From: a virus
Length of the DNA stretch: 64,000 bases
IMG/VR virus record: IMGVR_UViG_3300031787_000068
Location: 1 to 64,000 of that record
Reading direction: 5' to 3' (one strand)
The position numbers and the translations under genes are program-made. A model generated the notes under the pieces. It worked only from the letters and a program-made list of their open reading frames with translations, was not told the DNA's origin and searched no databases. Below are positions 53,273 through 62,719 of this stretch, piece after piece; the first letter of the stretch is position 1; each line of letters opens with the position of its first letter.

Positions 53273-54856
53273 ATGCCAATCACAAATATACAAGGTCTTA
53301 ATTATTCCGATAGTCAAAATGAATTAGTAAATAAGCTAAATAGTAATTTTGATGAACTTATAGAACTCCACGGGGGGATTCAAGGAAATCTTGGACCCAC
53401 TGGAGGAGATGGCTCTATCGGGCTTGCCGGGATAAACGGGAAACCCGGTATTACTGGGCCCAGAGGAACCAGATGGTTTGTGAGATCCTCCCAGCCAGGG
53501 GGGACCGGAAATTATTCAGTAGAAGGAGATTACTGGGTAGAGATTTCTACCTCTAAAATTTATATTTTTACGGATACCGGATGGGTGGATACGGGGTATC
53601 AATTAGATTCTTCAAATTCTTTATTTAGAGATGTTTCGTATACATCTTCAGGGGGATCCTCAGGAAATGCTATAACTGAAAATCAAAATTCTCCTTCCCT
53701 CTATACTTTTGTTGTTGAGGATCAAACCCCGGAAAATTCTTCTTTGGTAAATAGAAATCTTTCTAAATTCCTTCTTTCTACCGATACTTCTTTGAATGAT
53801 GGTGCTCTTTTAGAATTTTCTAAGAGCGAATTGGAGGATGGAAGTATATCTGATTATTCCTCTCACCCTATAATATCTTGGGGAAATTTTGATCCTTCTA
53901 ATCTCGATTTAAATCTGGAAGTTCCAGAAGGAAAATTTTATACTGGAGCTAGCGGGGGAATGAGTATAAAAGCTTCTGATATATCCATAGAATCCTACAC
54001 CGGGATAACTTTTGAAAGCTTGGCAAATGTATTTGCTACGGGGGGAATTAATTTAACTTCTGTTAGTGCTCTAATATCTTCTTCAAATTTAACTAACTCG
54101 TTGACTTTAACTTCAGTAAAAAGATGTTTAAGTTTAACCCCGACACTAACTTCTCCTTCTCCTAGCATATCTGTTAATTCTACTTCCTCGGGAGGAGGAA
54201 CAGGAGCATTAAAAACAACTAGAACAGCAGATAATTATGATGACCTTTCTAATTCCGTATATAATGTACTTTTGGCATGTGATGGGCCAGGGGGATCAGA
54301 TGATCGTCAATTTTATATAAACACAAAAGGAAAAGTAAAAACCAAAAAAATAGACGGAGGAGTTACTTATCCATTTTCTGGATTTGGAGCAACTTCTTCG
54401 TCGGGAACTGATGTTATATGCTGGTATCTCGTAGCTAGAACTTCTTCCCCTACATTTCCGTTATCCACACCGAAGCCATTTGCTCTTAATAACGGAAATG
54501 TAGCTGTGATAAATCCCTACACTACTGCACCAACTACTTTTAGCTCTTTTTGTGGTATAGGAATATATTCTTTTACTGACTATACTTGGGGAAGAGCAGG
54601 TGGTTTACAAAATGGGGAATCTCTAAGATTCAGCGCTTACTGCAGTCAAAACCCAGGAGGAGCTTCCCAATTTAGAGGATTTAGATACATCGGATACGGA
54701 AGAAATTCTTCAACGATGACAACCGTAGCTGAACTTCCTTTCTATGCTGCATCTGTGGATTTCATAATATCCAGAGGGGCAACGGGATCTTTAACTAGCG
54801 TAAGCTATCTTGCCTATGGATCTTCTGGGGGAAGTGGAGGATCTTTTTATTTCTGA
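53273..54856 (+). CDS. Collagen-like tail fibre 1
   Basis: 527 aa. N-terminal attachment domain (NELVNKLNSNFDELIEL), then a collagen-like Gly-x-y run at about 36-66 with triplets such as GPT, GKP and GPR. Next is the conserved W-x-x-R, P and GDYWVE segment near 67-90 common to all three fibres. The long beta C-terminal half differs from the other two copies and ends in a Ser/Gly-rich tail. The first of a tandem triplet; the divergent ends suggest different receptor specificities. Confidence 0.72.
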   Translation: MPITNIQGLNYSDSQNELVNKLNSNFDELIELHGGIQGNLGPTGGDGSIGLAGINGKPGITGPRGTRWFVRSSQPGGTGNYSVEGDYWVEISTSKIYIFTDTGWVDTGYQLDSSNSLFRDVSYTSSGGSSGNAITENQNSPSLYTFVVEDQTPENSSLVNRNLSKFLLSTDTSLNDGALLEFSKSELEDGSISDYSSHPIISWGNFDPSNLDLNLEVPEGKFYTGASGGMSIKASDISIESYTGITFESLANVFATGGINLTSVSALISSSNLTNSLTLTSVKRCLSLTPTLTSPSPSISVNSTSSGGGTGALKTTRTADNYDDLSNSVYNVLLACDGPGGSDDRQFYINTKGKVKTKKIDGGVTYPFSGFGATSSSGTDVICWYLVARTSSPTFPLSTPKPFALNNGNVAVINPYTTAPTTFSSFCGIGIYSFTDYTWGRAGGLQNGESLRFSAYCSQNPGGASQFRGFRYIGYGRNSSTMTTVAELPFYAASVDFIISRGATGSLTSVSYLAYGSSGGSGGSFYF

Positions 54857-54863
54857 TATATAG
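54855..54863 (+). promoter_or_regulatory. Late-promoter-like element GATATATAG overlapping a stop codon
   Basis: Begins inside the TGA of the first fibre gene, 17 bases before the second fibre start at 54872. Confidence 0.5.
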
Positions 54864-54871
54864 ATTAATAG

Positions 54872-56503
54872 ATGAAAGAACTTAAATTATTATTATTAGA
54901 AAAGGGGGATTCCCAAAAGAATTTGGTGGATAAGTCCAATTTCAATTTTAGCCAGATACTTTCTTTTGAAGGAGGTCCTTACGGAAAGATAGGGCCTGAG
55001 GGAAAAACAGGGGTCCCTGGATCTGAAGGGCCTACCGGATCTTTTGGTCCTCAAGGAAAAAGAGGAAATACCTGGGAAGTTTCAATAACCCAACCATTAA
55101 ATCCTTCTAATGGTGATTATTGGCTGAATCCTTTAAGTAATAATGAAGTAAAAGTCTATAATTCCTCTACAGGAAATTGGGATTTTTATTCCATTAATAT
55201 TAGTGGACTTGACTTATTTAGGGAATTTGGCCCTCTTCAAACCGGGTCTGGGCCCTCTCCTAAAAATGGATATTTTATATCCTTGCCTTTTCCTGAATTA
55301 ACGACTTTTGTGATTAGTGATTCCTATCTTTCGGATGGATCCCCGACAGCAAATCCACAATATTCAAAAATGGTGATTTCTACAGATTCACAAATTCCAA
55401 ATAGAAGAATAATGGAATTTACTAAAGGACCTTATCACGGAACTCTTTTTAGTCAAGAAACCCCTTATTTTTCATGGTCTTCTGGACCTACTTCTTCCGT
55501 TGGAAATTATGCTTTGGATTTCATTTCTCCAAAATCTTTGGATTTTGATCTAGGGGGAGATTTTAAATTGAAATCTACATCTTCTTCGATCTCATTAAAA
55601 TCTGGACCTTTCATTTCTGGGTATGGAATCAATAAATACATAACAGGAACCTATTCTTCTTCTGCCAACGGTAATTTAGTTATAAATGTGAATTCTGGTT
55701 TAGGAAGTCTTTTGTTTTCGGGGAAAAATATTTCTTATACTACTCCGGCATCGTCTACTATAGTAGCAAATTTAAATCTGAGATCTTCGAATATCCTTTT
55801 TAGTTCCGGAGCTTCTCTTATACTAACTTCTCAGAATCCTAATCTAGGAAATCTTTATTATAAGATGGATGTAGCATCCCCTCTGAATAGTAGTAGATCT
55901 GCTTCTACACTATTCAAAGCAACCGACTCCGGCGGAGAAATAAATATTCTTGAAATCTCAGGAAAAGGTGATTTTAAAATTGATAAGGCGGTTTATCCAT
56001 TGCATCCTTTAACGAATCCCACGAGGGTAATACTCCCTCCTTTTTCGCCAGATCCCGGATGGGCGGTTACCCATTTTTTTCCTTCGGTTTCCCCAGCTTT
56101 TACGACTGTCGGGTTTAATGCTTCCCGAGGGGTTGATTACTATTTAGTTCCTTCGACTTCGATTTCCGGAGAAATACTTGTTATTTACACTCCTTCTACA
56201 GGAGAAGGGTGGTTAGATTTAATCGATAATAACGAATATATGAATTTTAGAGTCCATAGCTCTAATCCCAATAAAGGATTTAATGCGATAGGAATTTATG
56301 ACGGAACTTTAATTTATGATTATGTTTCTTCTAGCTTTTCCGATTATTGCACTTCTGTTGAATTCACAATAATAAATATAAGTCAAACTTCTTCGGGAAC
56401 AGGTCCTTCTGACAGATGGTTCAAGGTACTTTACCAACTATGGGGAGGATCTTTATCTACTCCCATCTGCAGAGAAATATATGTCCCTGGATCTACACCT
56501 TAA
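54872..56503 (+). CDS. Collagen-like tail fibre 2
   Basis: 543 aa. The attachment domain NLVDKSNFNFSQILSFEGG is followed by a Gly-x-y region at about 35-68 (GPE, GKT, GPQ and GKR triplets), then NTWEVSITQPLNPSNGDYW, the same junction as in the other two fibres. The remaining 440 residues are beta-rich and unlike the first fibre except for short turns such as TTFVISDSY and KMVISTDSQ. Its own late-type element suggests it can be expressed separately from fibre 1. Confidence 0.72.
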   Translation: MKELKLLLLEKGDSQKNLVDKSNFNFSQILSFEGGPYGKIGPEGKTGVPGSEGPTGSFGPQGKRGNTWEVSITQPLNPSNGDYWLNPLSNNEVKVYNSSTGNWDFYSINISGLDLFREFGPLQTGSGPSPKNGYFISLPFPELTTFVISDSYLSDGSPTANPQYSKMVISTDSQIPNRRIMEFTKGPYHGTLFSQETPYFSWSSGPTSSVGNYALDFISPKSLDFDLGGDFKLKSTSSSISLKSGPFISGYGINKYITGTYSSSANGNLVINVNSGLGSLLFSGKNISYTTPASSTIVANLNLRSSNILFSSGASLILTSQNPNLGNLYYKMDVASPLNSSRSASTLFKATDSGGEINILEISGKGDFKIDKAVYPLHPLTNPTRVILPPFSPDPGWAVTHFFPSVSPAFTTVGFNASRGVDYYLVPSTSISGEILVIYTPSTGEGWLDLIDNNEYMNFRVHSSNPNKGFNAIGIYDGTLIYDYVSSSFSDYCTSVEFTIINISQTSSGTGPSDRWFKVLYQLWGGSLSTPICREIYVPGSTP

Positions 56504-56511
56504 AAAAATAT

Positions 56512-58194
56512 ATGCACTTTAATACTAAATATATTAATCTAGGAGACTCCGAAAAGGAGATAAAAGATAAAATTAATTATAATTTTAATCAAATACTTTC
56601 TTTTGCAGTAGGCCACGAGGGACTTCCAGGTCCTAAAGGGGCAAATGGAATACCGGGACCTTCTGGAAAAATCGGATTATCGGGAAGTACGGGCGATAGA
56701 GCTTCTGAATGGTATAGAGGAATTACATTTCCTTCTTCGCCGCAGGAATTTGATTTATGGATAAACGATTCCTCTGAATTAGGGGACGTCTACGAAAGAG
56801 GTGCTACTTCTTGGGGATATACCGGTCTTTCTCTATTTAAATCAGATTTCTTTGAGGTTTATTCGGGAATAATAGGTCCTTTAGGTTTAACTAATAAATC
56901 TGCAATAGGAATAAAATCGACATATACTCCGAATCAGACTTCTTTGGTTATAAGCGATTCTTATTTTTCCAGTCTGGACGTAAACCCAAATAATTCTAAA
57001 GTTCTTATAGCTACAGAGGATCAGACAACAAATCCTATTTTTTCTTTCAATAAATCCAATGGTAATTCCTTAGAATACCCCTCTTTTTATTGGAAAAACT
57101 TGGGAACTTCATCAGATCTTATTTTTAAATCCCCAGGAGGACTATCTATCTTTTCTCTCCGGGAGGCTGAGATCTCCTCTAATGATCTTTTTCTAGGGGG
57201 AGGTGTTTTAATTTCGGGGGACTCCTTTCATTCTTCGGTTACTGTGGGAAATATTAATCTAATAGGGGGAGGATCTCAAATGAGACTTTTCACGGACCCG
57301 TTAGTAAATTCAGTTATTATAGATTCTTCGTATTTTAAAATCAATACTAATGAAATATTCAGCGCTAATAGATTTGAAATCTCTAGCAATAATTCAGTAC
57401 CGGGATCTTATGTTCTATCTTCTGTTCCTATCGGATCTCCTACCGATAAATATTTTGGCGGGATTAGTGTAAAAGCCTCTTCTCTAAGAATTTTTGATTT
57501 TGGTGGAACGGGGGGATCTATTTTATATGGAAGACCATTAAATTCTGTTACCTCTGGGGATCACAAACAGGTAGTATTCGGAGAGACCGGGGGAGTTCCT
57601 GCGGGAGCTACTTCTGGTCCTTATTCGTATCACGTGAAAGGGTTAACAAATAGTTTTTTTACCCCTTACAGCTTAAATTCAAGTTTTTTTCCCGAAGCCT
57701 CCAAAAACTCTATTTTTAGCTTTCTTCCTTCTACTATCAGCAATATTTTAAATATAACATCTCCTTCGAATTGGAATTCAAATCTACTAGTTCTAACGGT
57801 AGACACTTCATTAACTCCGATGAGTGGTGATGCTTACATATACATTCCTTCCACAACAAATACTTCTTTGGAACCGGTTTTTTACCAGGGGGAAGCAACT
57901 GAATTTAGGGTATATTTAAACGAAAAGGCTAATTTCCCATCAAGAAAGATTAGAGGAATAATCTACGATTACACTGTAAGATACACACAATTTTTTACGG
58001 GTAATGTTGTTACCGAAGTAAGAAAGGTTTTTTTGAACCTCCCGTCTCCTTGCTCTTATGTAGATCTTTTTTGGGCTTGGGCCGGAAGTGCAACCAACCC
58101 AAACGGAAGAATATTCTGGAAAACCTGTGATGGGTCATCAGGAATTCTAGATATGACTAATATTTATACGGTATCTAGTAATCCTTTCCCTTAA
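56512..58194 (+). CDS. Collagen-like tail fibre 3
   Basis: 560 aa from ATG 56512. The frame is open further upstream through overlap with fibre 2, but only the ATG at 56512 gives the shared attachment domain (IKDKINYNFNQILSF). Collagen-like triplets run at about 33-63 (GLP, GPK, GIP, GPS). The junction ASEWYRGITFPSSPQEFDLW matches the paralogs. SLVISDSYFSS and KVLIATEDQ recall fibre 2, so 2 and 3 are closer to each other than to 1. The C-terminal domain is distinct. Confidence 0.72.
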   Translation: MHFNTKYINLGDSEKEIKDKINYNFNQILSFAVGHEGLPGPKGANGIPGPSGKIGLSGSTGDRASEWYRGITFPSSPQEFDLWINDSSELGDVYERGATSWGYTGLSLFKSDFFEVYSGIIGPLGLTNKSAIGIKSTYTPNQTSLVISDSYFSSLDVNPNNSKVLIATEDQTTNPIFSFNKSNGNSLEYPSFYWKNLGTSSDLIFKSPGGLSIFSLREAEISSNDLFLGGGVLISGDSFHSSVTVGNINLIGGGSQMRLFTDPLVNSVIIDSSYFKINTNEIFSANRFEISSNNSVPGSYVLSSVPIGSPTDKYFGGISVKASSLRIFDFGGTGGSILYGRPLNSVTSGDHKQVVFGETGGVPAGATSGPYSYHVKGLTNSFFTPYSLNSSFFPEASKNSIFSFLPSTISNILNITSPSNWNSNLLVLTVDTSLTPMSGDAYIYIPSTTNTSLEPVFYQGEATEFRVYLNEKANFPSRKIRGIIYDYTVRYTQFFTGNVVTEVRKVFLNLPSPCSYVDLFWAWAGSATNPNGRIFWKTCDGSSGILDMTNIYTVSSNPFP

Positions 58195-58218
58195 AAATTA
58201 ATTATTTTAGGAGAAAAA

Positions 58219-58227
58219 AATATATAG
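58219..58227 (+). promoter_or_regulatory. Late-promoter-like element AATATATAG
   Basis: Variant with A in the first position, 54 bases before the start at 58273, the longest spacing seen. A nearer ATG at 58232 is followed at once by a stop. Confidence 0.4.
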
Positions 58228-58272
58228 TTAAATGAAATAGATTACGAATCCTTTAATATAAAACTAAAAATT

Positions 58273-58530
58273 ATGAAAAAACTAAATAATAAAGAAAGGA
58301 ATGAAATACTAAATCTATCTAAAAGATTTATAGATATACATTCTCAAATAGTTAAAGTAGAAAAAGAGATTCAATTTTTAGAAACCCAATCTTCTAATCT
58401 CCTATCAGATTTAGAATTTTGCAGAGAAATCGAAAGAGAATTCTGTAAAAAAATGTCTAAAAAATACGGAGAAGGAGAATTAGACCCTTTATCAATGACA
58501 TGGAAAATCAAGACGGAAAAAGTAAAATAA
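58273..58530 (+). CDS. Small coiled-coil protein
   Basis: 85 aa. It is almost wholly a coiled coil (FIDIHSQIVKVEKEIQFLE, then SNLLSDLEFCREIEREF), with Cys near 56 and 64 and a charged C-terminus. The next gene starts inside its 3' end (31-base overlap), so both are expressed together. Together they resemble a two-gene lysis or tail accessory pair, but no signal peptide is present. Function unknown. Confidence 0.68.
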   Translation: MKKLNNKERNEILNLSKRFIDIHSQIVKVEKEIQFLETQSSNLLSDLEFCREIEREFCKKMSKKYGEGELDPLSMTWKIKTEKVK

Positions 58531-59369
58531 AAAAAATTAGCGAAACTTTAGAATCTATATCTAAAATAGTTTCAAATAGACTAGTTCTTATAGGGATAAT
58601 AATTCTTCTTATATTCTTATCTATAAGACAATGCGAAAGAGCTGTTTCTGCAGAAGCAGATTCTAAAAGACAGCATAATAATTATCTAGCCATGCAAGAT
58701 TCTGTGAGGATAATAAAAAAAGAAAAAGATCATCTAATAGTCGAGAAATCTGCTATGGAGATGAAAGTTTCTGAACTTACCGAAGAACAAAAAGAGCTAA
58801 TAAGAAAATTAGGACTTAAAGGGAATGGAAAAGGGGGGACTCCTTCAGTTGTAACCGATGTTGAAATTATATATGTTGATAGATTTGTAAATGTTCCCAC
58901 GAAAGTGGAAAAGGATAAAGACGGAAAAGAATCCATAACTTTTACACATTCTCCGGAAATGAAAGGAAATAATAGCCTAACTATATCTGGAAAAATTCCT
59001 TACAGCTTCGACATAGTAAAAAGCGATAAAGAAGATCTTGTATTTACAAGATTGAATGCAGGAAAAGCCCAGTTAGACATAAAACAAAATATAGAAATAA
59101 CTACCGGAATTTATAGGGATCCAGATACCAAAAGATTAATGACGAGAGTATCTACGGAATATCCCGGAATAGAATTTAAAGACGTCAACTCTTTTACTAT
59201 ATTGGACACGAAAGAAAATAGGGATGCTTTAAAGGCATCTAGAAAACCATATGGAATAGGGGTTAATTTCGGAATAGGATTAGCAGCAAATCAAAAGGGA
59301 ATAGGGCCAGGTGTTTATCTAGGAATCGGAATCCAATACTCGCCTAAATTTTTACAATTCGGAAAATAG
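58500..59369 (+). CDS. Membrane-anchored coiled-coil protein with beta C-terminus, spanin-like candidate
   Basis: 289 aa. One strong transmembrane helix at about 28-45 (LVLIGIIILLIFLSI) is followed by a periplasmic-type coiled coil (about 50-105), a Gly/Lys linker, a beta region and a C-terminal hairpin with alternating aromatic/glycine residues (YGIGVNFGIGLA and GVYLGIGIQYSP) of the sort found in outer-membrane strands. An inner-membrane anchor, a helical rod and an outer-membrane-like end would suit a spanin that fuses membranes at lysis. A virion role is the alternative, as tail genes flank it. Overlaps the upstream small coiled-coil gene. Confidence 0.6.
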   Translation: MENQDGKSKIKKISETLESISKIVSNRLVLIGIIILLIFLSIRQCERAVSAEADSKRQHNNYLAMQDSVRIIKKEKDHLIVEKSAMEMKVSELTEEQKELIRKLGLKGNGKGGTPSVVTDVEIIYVDRFVNVPTKVEKDKDGKESITFTHSPEMKGNNSLTISGKIPYSFDIVKSDKEDLVFTRLNAGKAQLDIKQNIEITTGIYRDPDTKRLMTRVSTEYPGIEFKDVNSFTILDTKENRDALKASRKPYGIGVNFGIGLAANQKGIGPGVYLGIGIQYSPKFLQFGK

Positions 59370-59371
59370 AT

Positions 59372-61777
59372 ATGTCTTTTAGTTATACTCCTAAATTTTT
59401 TCAGCTTACCTCTTATCTATTGATGGAATATAGGTATGCAGATAGTCCAAACCCAGAAATTTATTTTACCAATTCGGGTCCTACAACCGTGGGATATGAT
59501 AAATTGGTAAATGGTTTTATGGAAAACTCCATACAGATATTAAATCCAGATGTGGATTCTTCTATAACCAATAATACTCTATCTAATAGCGTAGTTAAAA
59601 TTTCAGAATCATCTTATGTGACACTAGATCCTAATCTTCCGGTTCCATTTAATGATTTTTCCGATGAATTGACAAATACCCAAAATTTACCTGTAGTTTT
59701 TCCTCAGAATCTCCCTGTAGTTTATGATAGTGTAAGGTATCATATAAGAGCAGGATATAATTTAAATAATATAGATGGTATTATTGCAACTATAGAATTT
59801 CCCGACCAAAACGGTAAATATGTAACCATGTCTCAGGTCCTAATAAGAAAAGGAACTAACCAAGAATATGAATTTAGTCCTAGTCCCATTTCCATAGGAT
59901 CTGCTATATATGATAAGTATTTAGAGATTAAGATCCCTAATCTTAAATCGATGAACGATGAGTATCTTTCAGCTTCTGATTTTTCTAAGCCTGATACTCT
60001 AGCAGCATTGATAAGTCAAAGTGGTAAAGGATTTATATATGGTGCACCATTAAGAATTTCTTTAAATGAGGTCCAAAGTATAACAACATACACCGGAAAT
60101 TACGAGAAATATAACACTGCAAGACTTTCTACCCTTTCTCTTGAACAGGAAGATCCTTTTTCTAATATAGGAGCCATAATAAAAGAATCGGACCAGGGAC
60201 AATTTTTTGAATATTTCGCAACCGATAACGAAGGATTTATTGAAGATTTCATATTATTCCAAAACTCTATAGGGAATAGTTATTTCATTTCACACCAAAT
60301 ACAAGTCGTCGAACAGATAGGAGCTTCTTTTATAGAGACGTCTAGATTTGAAAGTATACAAACCACTGCTTATGATGTCCCTAATTATTATCGACCAATA
60401 GTTAAGAATGCCGGGGTCGCTGCGAGTTTTAGTCTTAGGTATACCATGTCTTTAGTTAATAATAAGGATCAATCCAGGGTAATAAGAGTAGGAACCTATA
60501 CTTCTACAAATCCTTCCCAGTGGGGAACTAATATAACTCCTATCCAGCTTTCTAATTTTCCCCAGGTTCAAAAAATTTACAATAAGATATACGGACAGGT
60601 GTCTTCTTCTTCGGGCCAAAGAAAAATATCCCCTGTAAAAATACTAGAAAGAACAAAGTATATCAATAGTATACTCCAACAAAATTATGTAACTACAGTT
60701 TTCAATAATATTTCCATACCCAACGAGAGTATTTCTACAACGGGGAGCACTTCCGTAGAAGCTATAGGAACTGGTAAATTGACCATAGAAGTTTCTCCTT
60801 TTGATAATTTGTACAAATTTAAATTCATAAAAACTGGATCTGACGGATCCCCAATTGATATAGATCTAACTTCCTTTGGAATTATTAGAATATCTTTTAT
60901 TGCCGAAAAAGGAGAAAAGTTAAATATAAAATCTTTTTCGGATAATACAATCGCAAATCCAGGAAAAGGAGAGATTTTATTTAAGATAGATGAATCTAAT
61001 GCCTCTAAAGTATTAAGCTTTAAAGATAGAAGATTCTTTATAACTTCCGGAACTGAAGATCCGGATCCTTCTAAATCTTTGAATCCGGAGAAATCTATCC
61101 GGGAATCCGCAAAGAGACCGATCGAGCCTTTAGTTTCTCTGAAGAAAGGAATAAAAGGAAGAATATTGGATAGAGCTAATGCAATCAATGCCGCAAAATC
61201 TATATCCGACCCAGCTAAAACTTTTCAGGCAAACGTTATATACTGGGGATACTGGAAGCCTGCAGGAGAAAAAGATGTAGTGGAGTTACCTCCAACTTCC
61301 TCTTCTTCCGCTATAGGCCTAGAAGGATTGCCTGTTATAAAGAGGCCAATAAACCCTCCTGCTAAATCCCCAGCAAAACCTTCTGTTAATACGCTGAAAC
61401 CTGCTTCTAGCTTTGATGTTTCTTCTGCACTCGGAACCACCGGATCGAATCAGTCCCAGGGCGATATTCTATCTTCTTTAACCGGAACAGCTTTAGATAA
61501 TTCTATAATCACAGGAATAAAGAATATATTTAGCCAAAATTCAACGGGATCTATTTCTACCTCACAGCAAGGATTTGGATTTAATTTTGCTTCTCCGACA
61601 AGTAATTTCACGGATCTAAATATTATAGTTGACCAACTTGTAGATTTATATTCTAAATACCCTCAGACCACGAAGAATAAATTTTTAGGTTTATATAGTA
61701 ATGCTACAAATAATATTAATGGATATAGTATTTTAGATATATCTACTATAAAAAATAGACTTACAATTCAAATATAA
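59372..61777 (+). CDS. Large tail structural protein
   Basis: 801 aa. The N-terminal section (YTPKFFQLTSYLLMEYRYA) and a beta-rich body to about 560 carry conserved-looking loops; near 600-690 a Pro/Ser-rich linker (INPPAKSPAKPSVNT) leads to a Gly/Ser/Gln-rich region and a final helical segment (IVDQLVDLYSKYPQ). No enzyme motif. It precedes the tube-like gene by three bases and may be the baseplate tube-cap or a measuring component; this is positional inference. Confidence 0.65.
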   Translation: MSFSYTPKFFQLTSYLLMEYRYADSPNPEIYFTNSGPTTVGYDKLVNGFMENSIQILNPDVDSSITNNTLSNSVVKISESSYVTLDPNLPVPFNDFSDELTNTQNLPVVFPQNLPVVYDSVRYHIRAGYNLNNIDGIIATIEFPDQNGKYVTMSQVLIRKGTNQEYEFSPSPISIGSAIYDKYLEIKIPNLKSMNDEYLSASDFSKPDTLAALISQSGKGFIYGAPLRISLNEVQSITTYTGNYEKYNTARLSTLSLEQEDPFSNIGAIIKESDQGQFFEYFATDNEGFIEDFILFQNSIGNSYFISHQIQVVEQIGASFIETSRFESIQTTAYDVPNYYRPIVKNAGVAASFSLRYTMSLVNNKDQSRVIRVGTYTSTNPSQWGTNITPIQLSNFPQVQKIYNKIYGQVSSSSGQRKISPVKILERTKYINSILQQNYVTTVFNNISIPNESISTTGSTSVEAIGTGKLTIEVSPFDNLYKFKFIKTGSDGSPIDIDLTSFGIIRISFIAEKGEKLNIKSFSDNTIANPGKGEILFKIDESNASKVLSFKDRRFFITSGTEDPDPSKSLNPEKSIRESAKRPIEPLVSLKKGIKGRILDRANAINAAKSISDPAKTFQANVIYWGYWKPAGEKDVVELPPTSSSSAIGLEGLPVIKRPINPPAKSPAKPSVNTLKPASSFDVSSALGTTGSNQSQGDILSSLTGTALDNSIITGIKNIFSQNSTGSISTSQQGFGFNFASPTSNFTDLNIIVDQLVDLYSKYPQTTKNKFLGLYSNATNNINGYSILDISTIKNRLTIQI

Positions 61778-61780
61778 TAA

Positions 61781-62326
61781 ATGATTTTAAATCCTAGAGG
61801 TAATAGCTTTTATTTTAACTTCCCAAGGGGATTTTTTCCTGAGAGGGTAACAGAAAAATATTTGCCTTATATAAAAAAACAGCCTATCCCTTTTGATACG
61901 GTAGAACAGTATATAAATAGTACGATACAGTCTATTTCTTTTCCTACTTTATCTTTAGATTCTGTTGAGCAGGTAAGAAAACTAGGAAAAAAGATAGCTT
62001 ATAAAGGATCTAATCCTGTACAGGACCTTTTTACGAAGGAATTTAGCATTACCATGAAAATGACAGATGGGTTTATGAGCTATTGGATAATGCTAGATAC
62101 AATATTAGATTTTATAAATTTTGCAAATCCCGAGGTTTTTCTCATGAACTTGCCTTTAAGGATAATGGATAGTCAAGGGGATATTGTTGCTTCGGTTGTT
62201 TTTCAAGAGGTTTTATTTACTTCTTTTGCAGAAATAGAACTAAATTATACTTCAAACAATCCTCAATTTTCTGCATTCTCTGTTGGCTTTAAATGTAATT
62301 ATCTGGATATAAAAATGGAGATATGA
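61781..62326 (+). CDS. Tail-tube-like protein
   Basis: 181 aa. Strands and spacing follow the tube fold of contractile tails: NSTIQSISFPTLSLDS, then KEFSITMKMTDGFMSYW, a helix, LPLRIMDSQGDIVASVVF, then SAFSVGFKCNYLDI at the end. T4 gp19 and the tube-like parts of gp48/gp54 have similar size and layout. Whether this is the main tube subunit or a baseplate tube starter cannot be decided, because no sheath gene is seen beside it. It overlaps the next gene by four bases. Confidence 0.6.
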   Translation: MILNPRGNSFYFNFPRGFFPERVTEKYLPYIKKQPIPFDTVEQYINSTIQSISFPTLSLDSVEQVRKLGKKIAYKGSNPVQDLFTKEFSITMKMTDGFMSYWIMLDTILDFINFANPEVFLMNLPLRIMDSQGDIVASVVFQEVLFTSFAEIELNYTSNNPQFSAFSVGFKCNYLDIKMEI

Positions 62327-62703
62327 CGGAAGAAGAATTAAAATCATTTAAAAGTTTATTGGACATCAGAAAATATCCCTATGAAGAAGAGGGAGAGATT
62401 TTAATAATTACTGGACATTCAAATGTGGATTTACAAGATATTAATTATATCCCAAAAAATGTTTGCTTCTCTAATGAAGGATTTGTTCATCTGGAAAAAT
62501 TAATTCTCCCGGAAAACACAGTATTTAGAAATGAGGGAAACATATATTTAAATGATTTAATAGGACTTTCTAAAGGGGTTAGATTTGAAAATTACAATTA
62601 TTTTCTATATGCTAACGATTTTTTCTTTTTAACAAAAGTAACTATCCCTGAGATTTCTCCTCAAAGGATAATTAATTGCTACATCAAACAAATATACGGA
62701 TAA
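62323..62703 (+). CDS. Small protein with repeated F-x-NEG beta motif
   Basis: 126 aa. Three short repeats of about 23 aa are visible: VCFSNEGFVHLEKL, TVFRNEGNIYLNDL and VRFENYNYFLYANDF, each a strand pair like a small solenoid. Similar repeats occur in phage proteins of unknown role. Coupled to the tube-like gene by an ATGA overlap. Confidence 0.65.
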   Translation: MTEEELKSFKSLLDIRKYPYEEEGEILIITGHSNVDLQDINYIPKNVCFSNEGFVHLEKLILPENTVFRNEGNIYLNDLIGLSKGVRFENYNYFLYANDFFFLTKVTIPEISPQRIINCYIKQIYG

Positions 62704-62719
62704 AAATATTTTAAAAAAA

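Noticed and set aside
56416-56511. Upstream extension of the third fibre gene
   Set aside because: This part reads out of frame through the end of fibre 2 and lacks the attachment domain, which begins at the ATG at 56512.
60685-61188. Reverse-strand 167-codon open frame
   Set aside because: It lies fully inside a continuous forward structural gene with tight operon spacing; length is expected from the Ser/Lys/Asp codon bias.
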